From positions 96,854 through 160,853 of the forward strand of contig QUDE01000006.1 of NCBI GenBank assembly GCA_003477405.1: 64,000 nucleotides of DNA, read 5' to 3'. Origin of the DNA: Ruminococcaceae bacterium AM07-15. GTDB lineage: Bacteria > Bacillota > Clostridia > Oscillospirales > Butyricicoccaceae. Made by a program: the position numbers and the translations under genes. This document shows, one piece after another, positions 1 through 8,713 of this stretch (position 1 is the stretch's first letter; each line of letters opens with the position of its first letter). The notes below the pieces were generated by a model, which worked only from the letters and a program-made list of their open reading frames with translations, did not search any database and was not told where the DNA came from.

Positions 1-703
1 TGACCTCCTGATAGCTCTTTCCGGAGAAACAGTAATCGATCACCCTTGTCACCGGCAGCGATCCGCCCCGGTCCATGGAAAAGGCCCCTTCGTCCTTCAC
101 ATTGTATACATCCACCACTTTGCCTTTTCGGTGGGCCGCCACCGATACGCCGCCCCCCATGTGCACTACGATGAAATTGCAGTCCTCATAGGGTTTCCCC
201 AGTTTTTCCGCCGCCCGCCGGGCCACGCTCTTTTGATTGAGGGCATGGAAAAAGCTCTGGCGTTCAAAGGCGGCATGGCCGGAAATGCGGGCCACCGGCT
301 CCAGCTCATCCACCGACACCGGGTCGACAAAATAAGAAGGCATCCCATAGCGCCGGGTGAGCTCATCGCAGATGAGTACCCCCAGATTGGCGGCGTGCTC
401 TCCCATGGGGGGATCGTTCATATCGTCCACCGCCCGCTGATTGACCTTATAGGTGCCCGAAGGGATGTGGCGCAAAAGGCCTCCCCTTCCCACCACAGCG
501 GCAAAATCCGCCATATGGTAGCCGGCCTTCTCCACTTCCTGCAAGATCAGCTCCAGACGGTAGCCGGTCTGCTCATTCACATGATGGAACGGAGCCAGAT
601 CCTCCTGGCTGTGCAGCAATGTGCTTCTCCATTCCTCCTGCTTTTCCTGGAATACGGCCAGCTTGGTGGAGGTGGCCCCGGGATTGATGACCAGAATGTG
701 CAT
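1..703 (-). CDS. buk: butyrate kinase, 3' part beyond window
   Basis: The reverse strand reads MHILVINPGATSTKLAVF followed by a GGLLRHIPSGTYKVN segment, the HAAFERQSFFHALNQKSVARR region and an HMGGGVSVAAH phosphate-binding loop, which is the ASKHA acetate/butyrate kinase fold in the butyrate kinase arrangement. The enzyme interconverts butyryl phosphate and ADP with butyrate and ATP in the cytoplasm. About 234 of a usual 355 or so residues are visible; the C-terminal third lies left of base 1. The start is chosen at 703 because GAGGTG sits five bases upstream. It is divergent from the IclR gene, and together with the glutamate genes downstream it suggests butyrate as a fermentation end product. 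It was not a listed open frame because it runs off the window edge. Confidence 0.93.
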   Translation of the reverse strand, partial: MHILVINPGATSTKLAVFQEKQEEWRSTLLHSQEDLAPFHHVNEQTGYRLELILQEVEKAGYHMADFAAVVGRGGLLRHIPSGTYKVNQRAVDDMNDPPMGEHAANLGVLICDELTRRYGMPSYFVDPVSVDELEPVARISGHAAFERQSFFHALNQKSVARRAAEKLGKPYEDCNFIVVHMGGGVSVAAHRKGKVVDVYNVKDEGAFSMDRGGSLPVTRVIDYCFSGKSYQEV

Positions 704-714
704 ATGTTCACCTC

Positions 715-740
715 GTGTTCTGTTCTGCGGAACATTGTTC
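715..740. promoter_or_regulatory. candidate IclR-type operator between buk and iclR
   Basis: Bases 721-734 form a near palindrome, TGTTCTGCGGAACA (12 of 14 positions symmetric), flanked by further GTTC half-sites at 717-720 and 737-740. Palindromes with GTTC/GGAAC arms are typical of IclR-family operators. It lies just upstream of the buk ribosome-binding site and in the divergent gap, so autoregulation and control of buk by the adjacent IclR protein is a reasonable inference only. Confidence 0.35.
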
Positions 741-850
741 TGATTTTTATATTTTTAGGATATTCCTTCCCGCCTCTTCTGTCAAGGGCTGGGGCGGTTT
801 CCTTCGGAAAAAAGTGGATAACCCCTCCTCCTTTCTGTCCCTTTTCTCCT

Positions 851-878
851 TTGCAAACGGCCTACGCCGTGATAAAAT
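851..878 (+). promoter_or_regulatory. probable housekeeping promoter for the IclR gene
   Basis: TTGCAA at 851-856 and TAAAAT at 873-878 are separated by 16 bases, 50 bases before the chosen start codon. The same TTGC-type -35 recurs before other genes here. Confidence 0.5.
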
Positions 879-927
879 AGAAAAAAGACCCTGGCAAAAG
901 CCACAGACGCAAAGGAAACCATCCATC

Positions 928-1707
928 ATGGCAAAACGCGAAACCACTGTGGGGGCCGTGGAACGGGCTTCACAGATTCTGGATTATCTCTATGAACAAA
1001 ATGCCGAATGTTCCCTTTCGGCCATCGCCCAGGGATTGGGCCTTTACAAAAGCACCGTCCACCGGCTGCTGACCACCCTGAAGGGCCTGGGTTATGTGTA
1101 TCAGAACCCCTCCACCAGCCACTACGGCCTGGGGCTGCGGCTGTTTCTTCTGGGCAGCCGGGTCAGCCAGAACACCGCCATGGTGGAGCTGGTCAAGCCC
1201 ATCGCCCAGGAACTGGTGGAGCAATACAACGAATGCATCCACATCACCGTGCCCTACCCTTTGGGCAGCGAAGATTCCCTGCCCCGCCAGCTGCTCATCG
1301 GCAAGATCATGAACCCTCACAATGTGCTCACCGTGGCTCCTCCGGTGGGGGCGGTGACCCTGTGCCATTGCAGCGCCAGCGGCAAATGTATGCTGGCCTT
1401 TTCCCCTCCATCGGTGCTGGAATCCCGCCGTCATCTCCCCTTGCCCCGGCAGACCGAAAGCACCATCACCAGCTGGGATCAGCTGGAAAAACAGCTGGCC
1501 ACCATCCGCAAGGAGGGCTATGCCGAAGAGGACGGGGAGACCGAAGAGGGCCTTTCCTGCACAGCGGTCCCTGTTTTTTCCGGGGACAAGCTCATCATGG
1601 TGCTGAGTATTTCCGGCCCCACCAGCCGTCTGCGGGCCCTGGACAAAGGACAGCTGCTTTCCAGCCTGCGGCAGGCCAAAGACCGGATCGAAGCCCTCTT
1701 GGCCTGA
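928..1707 (+). CDS. IclR family transcriptional regulator
   Basis: A 259-residue protein with the two IclR parts: an N-terminal winged helix-turn-helix (VERASQILDYL, then LSAIAQGLGLYKSTVHRLL, about residues 10-70) and a C-terminal effector-binding domain containing GAVTLCHCSASGKCMLAF and the EDGETEEGLSCTAVPVF core typical of the family. The open frame extends upstream to 715, but the start at 928 has AAAGGA upstream and begins the normal IclR N-terminus. It is divergent from buk and is followed 68 bases later by asparaginase on the same strand, so it probably controls one or both. The ligand cannot be read from the sequence. Confidence 0.88.
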   Translation: MAKRETTVGAVERASQILDYLYEQNAECSLSAIAQGLGLYKSTVHRLLTTLKGLGYVYQNPSTSHYGLGLRLFLLGSRVSQNTAMVELVKPIAQELVEQYNECIHITVPYPLGSEDSLPRQLLIGKIMNPHNVLTVAPPVGAVTLCHCSASGKCMLAFSPPSVLESRRHLPLPRQTESTITSWDQLEKQLATIRKEGYAEEDGETEEGLSCTAVPVFSGDKLIMVLSISGPTSRLRALDKGQLLSSLRQAKDRIEALLA

Positions 1708-1775
1708 GTTTTTCTGCTTGATCCTTACTTTATATACAATGAAAGGAGGCTCCGCTTTTTTGCGGAGAAAGTCCC

Positions 1776-2765
1776 ATGAAGAAGATTCTGATGCTCACCA
1801 CCGGCGGCACCATCGCCTCCCTTCCTTCGGAAGAGGGCCTGGCCCCCACCGGCGCCGACACCATTCTGTCCCATATGGGCCCTTCTGCGGCCAACTACGA
1901 CATCACCACCCAGGAGATCCTCACTCTGGACAGCACCAACATCCAGCCGGAGGAGTGGAAGATCATCGCCGGAGCCATCTATCAAAACATCCGCCTCTAT
2001 GACGGCATTGTGGTCACCCACGGCACCGACACCATGGCCTACACTGCTTCCATGATGAGCTTCATGCTGCGGAATGTACCCATCCCGGTGGTGTTCACCG
2101 GCTCCCAGGTGCCCATCGCCAGCCCCCTCAGCGACGCTCCTCTGAACCTGACCTGTGCCTTTGCCATGGCGGCCAGCGCCACTCCCGGCATCTTCGTGGC
2201 CTTCGACCGGAAAATCATGCTGGGCTGCCGGTCGGTGAAGGTGCGCACCACCGCCTTTGACGCCTTTGAAAGCGTCAATTATCCCTATGCCGGAGTGGTG
2301 GATTCCTCTGGCCTGAATCTGGACCGGTCGGTGATTCCGCCCCAGCGGGGAGAATGCGTGCTGGAGGACACCGTGGATTCCGATGTGTACCTGTTGAAGC
2401 TCACCCCGGGCACCAATCCCAAGCTGGTGGATCTGATGATCGAAGCCGGCTGCCATGGCATCGTCATCGAAGCCTTCGGCATCGGTGGATTGCAGTTTGT
2501 CCGCCGGGACTTTGTCTCCAAGATCGAAAAGGCCATCGACGCCGGTATTCCGGTGGTGGTGTGCAGCCAGTGCCTCTATGAGCGCTCGGACTTTTCGGTG
2601 TACCAGGTGGGTCAGAAGGCCCTGGCCAAGGGAGCCATCCAGGGCTTTGACATGACGCGGGAAGCCGCCGTCACCAAGCTGATGTGGGCCCTGGGCCATA
2701 CCCGGGATTTGGGAGAGATCCGGGCCATGTTCCACACCAATCTGGCCGGGGAAATCGCCCTCTGA
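1776..2765 (+). CDS. ansA: L-asparaginase (type I-like, cytoplasmic)
   Basis: A 329-residue protein with both asparaginase threonine motifs: TTGGTIAS at residues 8-15 (nucleophile Thr12) and THGTDTM at 81-87 (second Thr/Asp pair). There is no signal peptide, fitting the cytoplasmic type. It hydrolyses asparagine to aspartate and ammonia; a glutaminase-like side activity cannot be excluded. GGAGAAA precedes the ATG. It follows the IclR gene and may be cotranscribed with it, feeding amino-acid catabolism alongside the glutamate operon downstream. Confidence 0.85.
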   Translation: MKKILMLTTGGTIASLPSEEGLAPTGADTILSHMGPSAANYDITTQEILTLDSTNIQPEEWKIIAGAIYQNIRLYDGIVVTHGTDTMAYTASMMSFMLRNVPIPVVFTGSQVPIASPLSDAPLNLTCAFAMAASATPGIFVAFDRKIMLGCRSVKVRTTAFDAFESVNYPYAGVVDSSGLNLDRSVIPPQRGECVLEDTVDSDVYLLKLTPGTNPKLVDLMIEAGCHGIVIEAFGIGGLQFVRRDFVSKIEKAIDAGIPVVVCSQCLYERSDFSVYQVGQKALAKGAIQGFDMTREAAVTKLMWALGHTRDLGEIRAMFHTNLAGEIAL

Positions 2766-2943
2766 TCCTTTCCAGGTGGGGTGCACAATCTTGCGGCAAA
2801 ATTTGTTATTTTTCTGTCAATAAATTTTCTCCGTTTTTGTGTGTTTTGCCGCTGTTTTTTCGAAGTTCCTTGATTCTTTCAAGCATTTTTTCGTTTCAGA
2901 CTGTTTTTGCCTTGTTTTTTCCGGTTGGAATATCGGTGCCCCA

Positions 2944-2965
2944 GGATACTTGTATACAGGTATCC
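2944..2965. promoter_or_regulatory. 22-bp palindromic operator candidate, TGTATACA core
   Basis: This segment is symmetric at 20 of 22 positions with core CTTGTATACAGG; arms read GGATAC and GTATCC. TTGTATACAA-type cores are common in GntR/FadR-family operators. It lies about 70 bases upstream of the -35 element of the glutamate mutase operon promoter, a position better suited to activation or looping than to simple occlusion. No cognate regulator is encoded next to it. Confidence 0.5.
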
Positions 2966-3031
2966 CGGTATTTTAAGGGGTAAAAACCGCTATTTTTATC
3001 AACTTTGCATGGTTTTCCGCAACTTTTTACA

Positions 3032-3060
3032 TTGCAACGCCTGGGCCTTTCGCATACAAT
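3032..3060 (+). promoter_or_regulatory. promoter of the glutamate mutase operon
   Basis: TTGCAA at 3032-3037 and TACAAT at 3055-3060 with a 17-base spacer, directly upstream of the first gene of the operon. This matches the form of other promoters in the window. Confidence 0.6.
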
Positions 3061-3104
3061 GTTAGGTGTGGGCCTTTGGCGGAACCCGAAAGGAGATGAC
3101 GCCA

Positions 3105-4025
3105 TTGAAATTTGCCAGCGATCCCTTTATGTATACCGAATATTATGCCCCCCGGGGGCGCAGGCGCCTGATGGAGCTGGGCAACACCATCACCAGCCAG
3201 TACCTTTCTCCGGAGGACCACTGCGTGGGCATTCTGGGAGAGGCCGGCAGCGGCAAATCCCTCATCGTGCGGGGAATGTTCCCCGGTCTTCAGTTGACCA
3301 ACGACGATGAGGATGTGTACACCCGTCCCCTTCCTCTGATGGACCACTTTGAATCCGGCCGCTTCCGTGATCATACCTATCACATGGATGTGCGCTTTGA
3401 ATCGGCTTTCACCCAGCCCTACCGCCTGGCCGAGGCTGTGCGGGCGGCCATCGACGCCGGACGGCGGGTGGTCATCGAGCATTTTGATCTGCTCTATCCC
3501 GCCCTGGGCCGCAATGCAGAGCTGCTGGTGGGCATCGGAGAAGAAGTCATCGTGGCCCGGCCCAATATTTTCGGTCCCAAGCCCACCGACATCGCCCAGA
3601 AGGTGCTGCGCTCCATCCACTACCGGCGGATGGTTCACACCGCCGAAGATCTGGTGTGCCACATTCTGGACATCGACTACGGCATCCCCACAAGCACCCT
3701 GGTTCACGGGGATGTGAAGCGGGGCTTCCTGCTGGAATTTGAGGAAAAGCCCTCCTTCTCTGTGGAGGAAGTGCAGAAGCGGGCCAAGGAATTCATCGAC
3801 GCCAAGCTGGATGTGTGCTATCTGGATGAGCACCATATCCGCATCGGGGATGCCCGCATTTACTGCACCGGCCCCCGCATCCACCTGCGCAACACCGGCG
3901 ATATTCAGCTGTTTGCCATGGCTCCCGACTTTGTCTATGACCCGGTGCGCCGGGGCTATATGCTGGTAGGCGTTGTGGCCAAGCCCGAGCGGCTGGACGA
4001 TCTTTCCGACATCAACAAATTTTAA
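3105..4025 (+). CDS. P-loop protein of the glutamate mutase operon, AlaRS-second-domain-like C-terminus
   Basis: About 306 residues. A Walker A motif, GEAGSGKS, lies at residues 45-52. The C-terminal part contains [20 protein letters not shown], resembling the zinc-associated second additional domain of threonyl/alanyl-tRNA synthetases; I recall database names of that kind for this family. The molecular function is not established. The frame is open from 3066, but AAAGGAG at 3089-3095 is directly against the in-frame ATG at 3096 and nine bases before TTG at 3105, so the TTG start is preferred. It is the first gene of the operon, five to twenty bases before glmS, which implies a role in glutamate mutase function, cofactor handling or stress coupling (inference). 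Confidence 0.6.
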   Translation: MKFASDPFMYTEYYAPRGRRRLMELGNTITSQYLSPEDHCVGILGEAGSGKSLIVRGMFPGLQLTNDDEDVYTRPLPLMDHFESGRFRDHTYHMDVRFESAFTQPYRLAEAVRAAIDAGRRVVIEHFDLLYPALGRNAELLVGIGEEVIVARPNIFGPKPTDIAQKVLRSIHYRRMVHTAEDLVCHILDIDYGIPTSTLVHGDVKRGFLLEFEEKPSFSVEEVQKRAKEFIDAKLDVCYLDEHHIRIGDARIYCTGPRIHLRNTGDIQLFAMAPDFVYDPVRRGYMLVGVVAKPERLDDLSDINKF

Positions 4026-4042
4026 ATAATATGAGGTGCAAT

Positions 4043-4447
4043 ATGAAAACTCTTGTACTGGGCGTCATCGGCGCCGATGTCCACGCTGTGGGCAACAAGA
4101 TCCTGGATCATGCCTTCACCGAGGCTGGCTACAAAGTGGTCAACCTGGGCGTGATGGTTTCCCAGGACGAATTCATCAAGGCCGCCATCGAAACAAATGC
4201 TGACGCCATCATGGTCTCTTCCCTCTATGGCCAGGGCGAGCTGGACTGCCAGGGCATGCGGGAAAAGTGTGTGGAAGCCGGCATCGGCAACATTCCCCTC
4301 TTCTGCGGCGGCAACCTGGTTGTGGGCAAGCGGGACTTCAAGGAGACCGAGAAGATCTTCAAGGACATGGGCTTCAACTATGTCTATGCCCCCGGCACCA
4401 TGCCCGATGTGACCATCGCCGACCTGCGCCGGGAACTGGGCGAATAA
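4043..4447 (+). CDS. glmS: methylaspartate mutase (glutamate mutase) S subunit
   Basis: A 134-residue cobalamin-binding subunit. The D-x-H-x-x-G signature is GADVHAVG with Asp12, His14 and Gly17, where the histidine replaces the lower axial ligand of adenosylcobalamin; the later [13 protein letters not shown] loop also fits. With GlmE it rearranges L-glutamate to (2S,3S)-3-methylaspartate. The frame opens at 4031, but GAGGTG at 4033-4038 selects the ATG at 4043 and gives the usual [10 protein letters not shown] start. It is also known as mamA or mutS in clostridia; the symbol should not be confused with glucosamine synthase. Confidence 0.95.
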   Translation: MKTLVLGVIGADVHAVGNKILDHAFTEAGYKVVNLGVMVSQDEFIKAAIETNADAIMVSSLYGQGELDCQGMREKCVEAGIGNIPLFCGGNLVVGKRDFKETEKIFKDMGFNYVYAPGTMPDVTIADLRRELGE

Positions 4448-4463
4448 GAGAGGGGTCTTTCCT

Positions 4464-5849
4464 TTGAGTTACGCTCTGTTTACCGACATCGGCAGTACCT
4501 TCACCAAGGTGACTGCCGCGGACCTGGAAGCGTGCCGCATCGTGGGGCGGGCCATGTCCCCCACCACCATTTTTGACGATGTGAACATCGGCTTCCAAAA
4601 AGCCCTGGCCCTTCTCACAGAGCAGGTGGGCCATCCCATGGAATTTGATTTCCGTCTGGCCTGTTCCTCTGCCGCCGGCGGCCTGAAAATGGTGGCCTGC
4701 GGTCTGGTGCCCGACCTGACCAGCGAAGCCGCCCGTCTGGCTTCCCTCAGCGCCGGGGCCAAGGTGCTCAAGGCCTATGCTTACAAAATGACCGATACCG
4801 AAGCCAAGGAGCTCACAGAGCTGCAGCCCGATATCGTCATGCTCTCCGGCGGTACCGACGGCGGCAACAGCGAAGTGATGCTACACAATGCCAAGGTGCT
4901 GGCCGACTGCCCCCTCCGCTTCCCGGTGATCATCGCCGGAAACAAAAGCGCTGCCGGGGAAGCCGCCCGTCTCATTGAAGAAGCGGGCAAGGAAGCGGTG
5001 GTCTGCCCCAATGTGATGCCCGAGTTCGGCAAGCTGAACATCGAGCCCGCCCGGGAAGCGGTGCGCAAGGTCTTTCTGGAGCGCATCGTGGACGCCAAGG
5101 GCCTGCGGGAACTGGCCGAAAAGATGGACGGGGACATCATTCCCACGCCGGCTTCGGTGCTGGACGCCATCACCCTCCTTTCCCGGGGCACCCGGGACGA
5201 AGAGGGCATCGGCAGTCTGATGGCCTTTGACATCGGCGGCGCCACCACCGATGTGTATTCCGTCACCAACGGCTGCCCGGTCTATTCCGGCGCCATGCTG
5301 AAAGGTCTGCCCCATCCGGCCGCCAAGCGTTCGGTGGAAGGAGATCTGGGAATGCGCTGGAACGCCCGGACCATCGTGGCCCTTCAGGGCGAAGAACTCT
5401 TCGCTGAGGACGCCGGCGTGACGGTGGAAGAGCTGCGGCAGACGCTGGATGTGTTCGACAAGACCCCAGATATTCTGCCCCAGAACGAAGCCATGGAAAA
5501 GATCGATGTGGCCCTGGCCAAGTCGGCTGCCAAAAACGCCTGCGAGCGCCATGCCGGTCATCTGGAAGTGGTGTTCACCCCTCTGGGCGAGCGGTATATG
5601 CAGACCGGCAAGGACCTGAGCGATGTGAAGTGGCTGATCGGCACCGGCGGACCGGTAATCACCTCCAAGGACCCGGCTGCCATTCTGTCGGAGGCCAGCT
5701 TCAGCGAACAGGAGCCTCTGTCCCTGCGGCCCCGGAAGGCCAAGTGCCTGCTGGACGCCAAATACATCCTGTCGGCCATGGGGCTTTTGTCCCAGAAGCT
5801 GCCCGATGTGGCTTTGAAAATCATGAAAAACGAATTGATCGAAATATAA
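4464..5849 (+). CDS. glmL: glutamate mutase accessory protein GlmL (MutL)
   Basis: A 461-residue ASKHA-fold ATPase. The phosphate loops are FTDIGSTFTKVTA near the N-terminus and MAFDIGGATTDVYS in the middle, with MLSGGTDGGN between. GlmL proteins sit between the S and E subunits in clostridial operons and are thought to act as reactivases or chaperones for damaged cobalamin in the mutase. The start is TTG at 4464 with GAGAGGGG eight bases upstream; no better ATG gives the complete first phosphate loop. Confidence 0.92.
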   Translation: MSYALFTDIGSTFTKVTAADLEACRIVGRAMSPTTIFDDVNIGFQKALALLTEQVGHPMEFDFRLACSSAAGGLKMVACGLVPDLTSEAARLASLSAGAKVLKAYAYKMTDTEAKELTELQPDIVMLSGGTDGGNSEVMLHNAKVLADCPLRFPVIIAGNKSAAGEAARLIEEAGKEAVVCPNVMPEFGKLNIEPAREAVRKVFLERIVDAKGLRELAEKMDGDIIPTPASVLDAITLLSRGTRDEEGIGSLMAFDIGGATTDVYSVTNGCPVYSGAMLKGLPHPAAKRSVEGDLGMRWNARTIVALQGEELFAEDAGVTVEELRQTLDVFDKTPDILPQNEAMEKIDVALAKSAAKNACERHAGHLEVVFTPLGERYMQTGKDLSDVKWLIGTGGPVITSKDPAAILSEASFSEQEPLSLRPRKAKCLLDAKYILSAMGLLSQKLPDVALKIMKNELIEI

Positions 5850-5864
5850 AGCGAGGATGAGAAG

Positions 5865-7322
5865 ATGAGCGATACATTGAACAAGATGTCAATGGACGAA
5901 TTCCGCCGCCAGCAGAAAGAAGTTCTGGCTTCCTGGCCCACCGGCAAGGATGTCAACTTCCAGGAAGCGGTGGACTACCACAAGTCTCTGCCCGATTCCA
6001 AAGTCTTTTCCAAGAAGCTGGAGCAGGCCCGCAAGGACAAAGTGACCCTGATCCAGCCCCGGGCCGGTGTGCCTCTGATCGACAAGCACATCGAGCTGAT
6101 GCAGTTTTTGGAGAAGGAAGGCCATGCCGACCTGCTGCCCACCACCATCGACAGCTACACCCGTCACAACCTGTATAACGACTGCCAGAAGGGCATCGAG
6201 GAATCCATTGCCCATGGCAAGGCCATGCTCAACGGCTTCCCGGCTGTCAACCACGGCGTGATGAACTGCCGCAAGGTCACCGAGTCTGTGGGCGTGCCCA
6301 TGCAGATCCGCCACGGCACTCCTGACGCCCGTCTGCTCACCGAAATCGCCTATGCCGGCGGCTTTACCTCCTACGAAGGCGGCGGCATCTCCTACAATGT
6401 GCCTTACGCCAAGGACCGCACTCTGGAGGAGACCATCCGCTACTGGAAGTACACCGACCGCCTCACCGGCCTGTATGAAGAAGCCGGTGTGCAGATCGAC
6501 CGCGAGCCCTATGGCCCCCTCACCGGCACCCTGGTGCCCCCCTGCATCTCCCATGCCGTAGCCGTTCTGGAAGCGCTGCTGGCTGCTGAGCAGGGCGTCA
6601 AGCACATCTCCGTGGGCTATGGCCAGTGCGGCAACCTGTACCAGGATATCGGCGCTATCTACGCTCTGGAAGAAGTGACCCGCGAATATCTGGACCGCTT
6701 CGGCTTCACCGATGTGAGCATCTCTACTGTGTTCCATCAGTGGATGGGCGGCTTCCCTCAGGACGAGGCTCAGGCCTTCGCCGTTATCTCCTGGGGCGCT
6801 GCCACCGCTGTTCTGGCCGGCGCTACCAAGGTGATCGTCAAGTCTCCTCACGAGGCTTTCGGCATCCCCACCAAGGAAGCCAACGCCGCCGGTCTGCGTG
6901 CCACAAAGCAGCTGGCTAACATGCTCTCCTGCCAGACCATGAAGAACGGTCCTCGGGCCATGGCTGAAAAGCACATGATCATGAACGAGACCCGGGCCAT
7001 CCTGAACAAGACCCTGGAGCTGGGCGGCAACGACTTTGAAAAGTCCACTGTGGCCGCTTTTGCCGCCGGTGTCATCGATGTGCCCTTCTCCCCCAGCAAA
7101 TATAACCGCGGCGCCGCTCTGCCCGCCCGCGACAACGAAGGCGCCGTCCGCTTCCTCAGCTTCGGCAACCTGCCCTTCGACGACGACATCAAGGGCACCC
7201 ACATCGCCAAGCTGGAAGAGCGCGCCAAGTTTGAGAAGCGTCCCGCCAACTTCCAGATGGTCATCGACGATGTGTACGCCATCTCCGAAGGCAAGCTGGT
7301 TGGCCGTCCCAAGAACAAATAA
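5865..7322 (+). CDS. glmE: methylaspartate mutase (glutamate mutase) E subunit
   Basis: A 485-residue protein matching the usual length of the catalytic epsilon subunit (mamB). Typical segments include PRAGVPLIDKHIELMQFLE, NCRKVTESVGVPMQIRHGTPD and GGFTSYEGGGISYNVPYAK, the last two lining the substrate and adenosylcobalamin pocket in this TIM-barrel family. It works with GlmS. It lies 15 bases after glmL with GAGGATG upstream of the ATG, so it is cotranscribed. Confidence 0.96.
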   Translation: MSDTLNKMSMDEFRRQQKEVLASWPTGKDVNFQEAVDYHKSLPDSKVFSKKLEQARKDKVTLIQPRAGVPLIDKHIELMQFLEKEGHADLLPTTIDSYTRHNLYNDCQKGIEESIAHGKAMLNGFPAVNHGVMNCRKVTESVGVPMQIRHGTPDARLLTEIAYAGGFTSYEGGGISYNVPYAKDRTLEETIRYWKYTDRLTGLYEEAGVQIDREPYGPLTGTLVPPCISHAVAVLEALLAAEQGVKHISVGYGQCGNLYQDIGAIYALEEVTREYLDRFGFTDVSISTVFHQWMGGFPQDEAQAFAVISWGAATAVLAGATKVIVKSPHEAFGIPTKEANAAGLRATKQLANMLSCQTMKNGPRAMAEKHMIMNETRAILNKTLELGGNDFEKSTVAAFAAGVIDVPFSPSKYNRGAALPARDNEGAVRFLSFGNLPFDDDIKGTHIAKLEERAKFEKRPANFQMVIDDVYAISEGKLVGRPKNK

Positions 7323-7387
7323 CTCTGTTTGTCCGCTCTATTTTGTGAACATATAACACACAACCGTTTCGAAAGGATGGGATTCCC

Positions 7388-8638
7388 ATGAAAATCGAAA
7401 AAGTAATCTGTTCCAAAGGCCGCACCGGCTTCTATTTTGACGACCAGAAGGCCATCAAAGCCGGCGCAAAGAACGATGGCGCCGCCTACATCGGCGAGCC
7501 CATGACCCCCGGCTTCACCTCCATCCGTATGGCTGGCGAAGCCATCAGCGTGCAGCTGGTTCTCTCCGACGGCCAGATCGCCCTGGGCGACTGCGCTGCT
7601 GTGCAGTATTCCGGCGCTGGCGGACGCGATCCCCTGTTCCTGGCTGAGGACTTCATCCCCTACATCCAGGAAGTGGTGGCTCCCCACCTGATCGGCCGTG
7701 AGCTCACCAGCTTCAAAGAGCTGGCCGGCGAAATCAACAGCATGACCGATCCCAAAACCGGCAAGCGCATCCACACCGCCATCCGCTATGGCGTCACCCA
7801 GGCTATCCTGGATGCTGTGGCCAAGTCCAAGCACACCATCATGGCCGAAGTCATCGCTGAGGAATATGGCTGCAAGGTCTCCGACAAGGAGCTGCCCATC
7901 TTCACCCAGTCCGGCGACAACCGCTATGAGAACGCCGACAAGATGATCCTGAAGGGCGCTCAGGTTCTGCCCCACGCTCTGATCAACCATGTGGAGACCA
8001 AGCTGGGCAAGAACGGCGAGAAGCTGCTGGAGTATGTGAAGTGGCTCCATGACCGCATCATCGCCCTGCGCAAGGACGAGAGCTATCAGCCTGTGCTGCA
8101 CATCGATGTGTACGGCACCATGGGCATCGCCTTCAACAACGATCTGGAGAAGATCGCCGATTACATGAAGACCCTGTGCGACGCTGCCGCTCCCTTCCAC
8201 CTGCGCATCGAAGGCCCCGTGGATGTGGGCGACCGCACAAAGCAGATGGAAGCTCTGCGGGACCTCACCGCGATCTGCGACAAGAAGAACATCCCCGTGG
8301 AGATCGTGGCCGACGAGTGGTGCAACACTCTGGAGGACATCATCTACTTCGCCGACAACAAGGCCGGCCATATGATCCAGATCAAGACCCCCGACCTGGG
8401 CGGCATGAACGACATCGCCGAAGCTGTGCTCTACTGCAAGAAGAAGGGCATCGGCGCTTATCAGGGCGGTACCTGCAATGAGACCGACCGGAGCGCTCAG
8501 GTGTGCGTCCAGGTGGCCATGGCTACCCAGCCTGACCAGATCCTGGCGAAGCCCGGCATGGGTGTAGACGAAGGCTACATGATCGTTTACAACGAGATGC
8601 AGCGCGTTCTGGCTTATGAAGAGGCTATGAAGAAATAA
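7388..8638 (+). CDS. mal: methylaspartate ammonia-lyase
   Basis: A 416-residue enolase-superfamily enzyme that removes ammonia from 3-methylaspartate to give mesaconate. Metal-binding residues are visible in LHIDVYGTMGIAF, HLRIEGPVD and IVADEWCNT, and the catalytic lysine is Lys333 in QIKTPDLGG. The length matches the clostridial enzyme (about 413). AAAGGATGGG precedes the ATG. It is the last gene of the operon and is followed by a strong terminator. The later steps (mesaconase, citramalate lyase) are not in the window. Confidence 0.96.
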   Translation: MKIEKVICSKGRTGFYFDDQKAIKAGAKNDGAAYIGEPMTPGFTSIRMAGEAISVQLVLSDGQIALGDCAAVQYSGAGGRDPLFLAEDFIPYIQEVVAPHLIGRELTSFKELAGEINSMTDPKTGKRIHTAIRYGVTQAILDAVAKSKHTIMAEVIAEEYGCKVSDKELPIFTQSGDNRYENADKMILKGAQVLPHALINHVETKLGKNGEKLLEYVKWLHDRIIALRKDESYQPVLHIDVYGTMGIAFNNDLEKIADYMKTLCDAAAPFHLRIEGPVDVGDRTKQMEALRDLTAICDKKNIPVEIVADEWCNTLEDIIYFADNKAGHMIQIKTPDLGGMNDIAEAVLYCKKKGIGAYQGGTCNETDRSAQVCVQVAMATQPDQILAKPGMGVDEGYMIVYNEMQRVLAYEEAMKK

Positions 8639-8656
8639 GTAAGATCCTTCCTTTTA

Positions 8657-8697
8657 TAAAAGCCCCGCAAGACCATTTGGTCTTGCGGGGCTTTTTG
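8657..8697. terminator. bidirectional intrinsic terminator after mal
   Basis: AGCCCCGCAAGACC (8661-8674) pairs with GGTCTTGCGGGGCT (8679-8692) over an ATTT loop, with A-rich and T-rich flanks. It separates the convergent mal and LysR genes. Confidence 0.92.
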
Positions 8698-8713
8698 CGT
8701 ATTTATTATAAAA

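Larger units (their letters stand above)
2766..3104. other. regulatory gap upstream of the glutamate-fermentation operon
   Basis: An AT-rich 339-base gap with no convincing gene. It holds a 22-base near-perfect palindrome (2944-2965), an imperfect hairpin just after it (about 2968-2991) and a promoter (3032-3060), annotated separately. I see no clear intrinsic terminator for ansA and no recognised riboswitch. Confidence 0.6.

Noticed and set aside
715-927. longer IclR start at 715
   Set aside because: The added residues are unlike IclR proteins, span the promoter and operator candidates, and a good ribosome-binding site precedes 928.
2766-3104. T-box or other riboswitch before the glutamate operon
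   Set aside because: No specifier loop, T-box sequence or terminator/antiterminator pair was visible; only an operator-like palindrome and promoter.
5889-7202. 437-codon minus-strand open frame
   Set aside because: Antisense of glmE, which is a full-length known enzyme.
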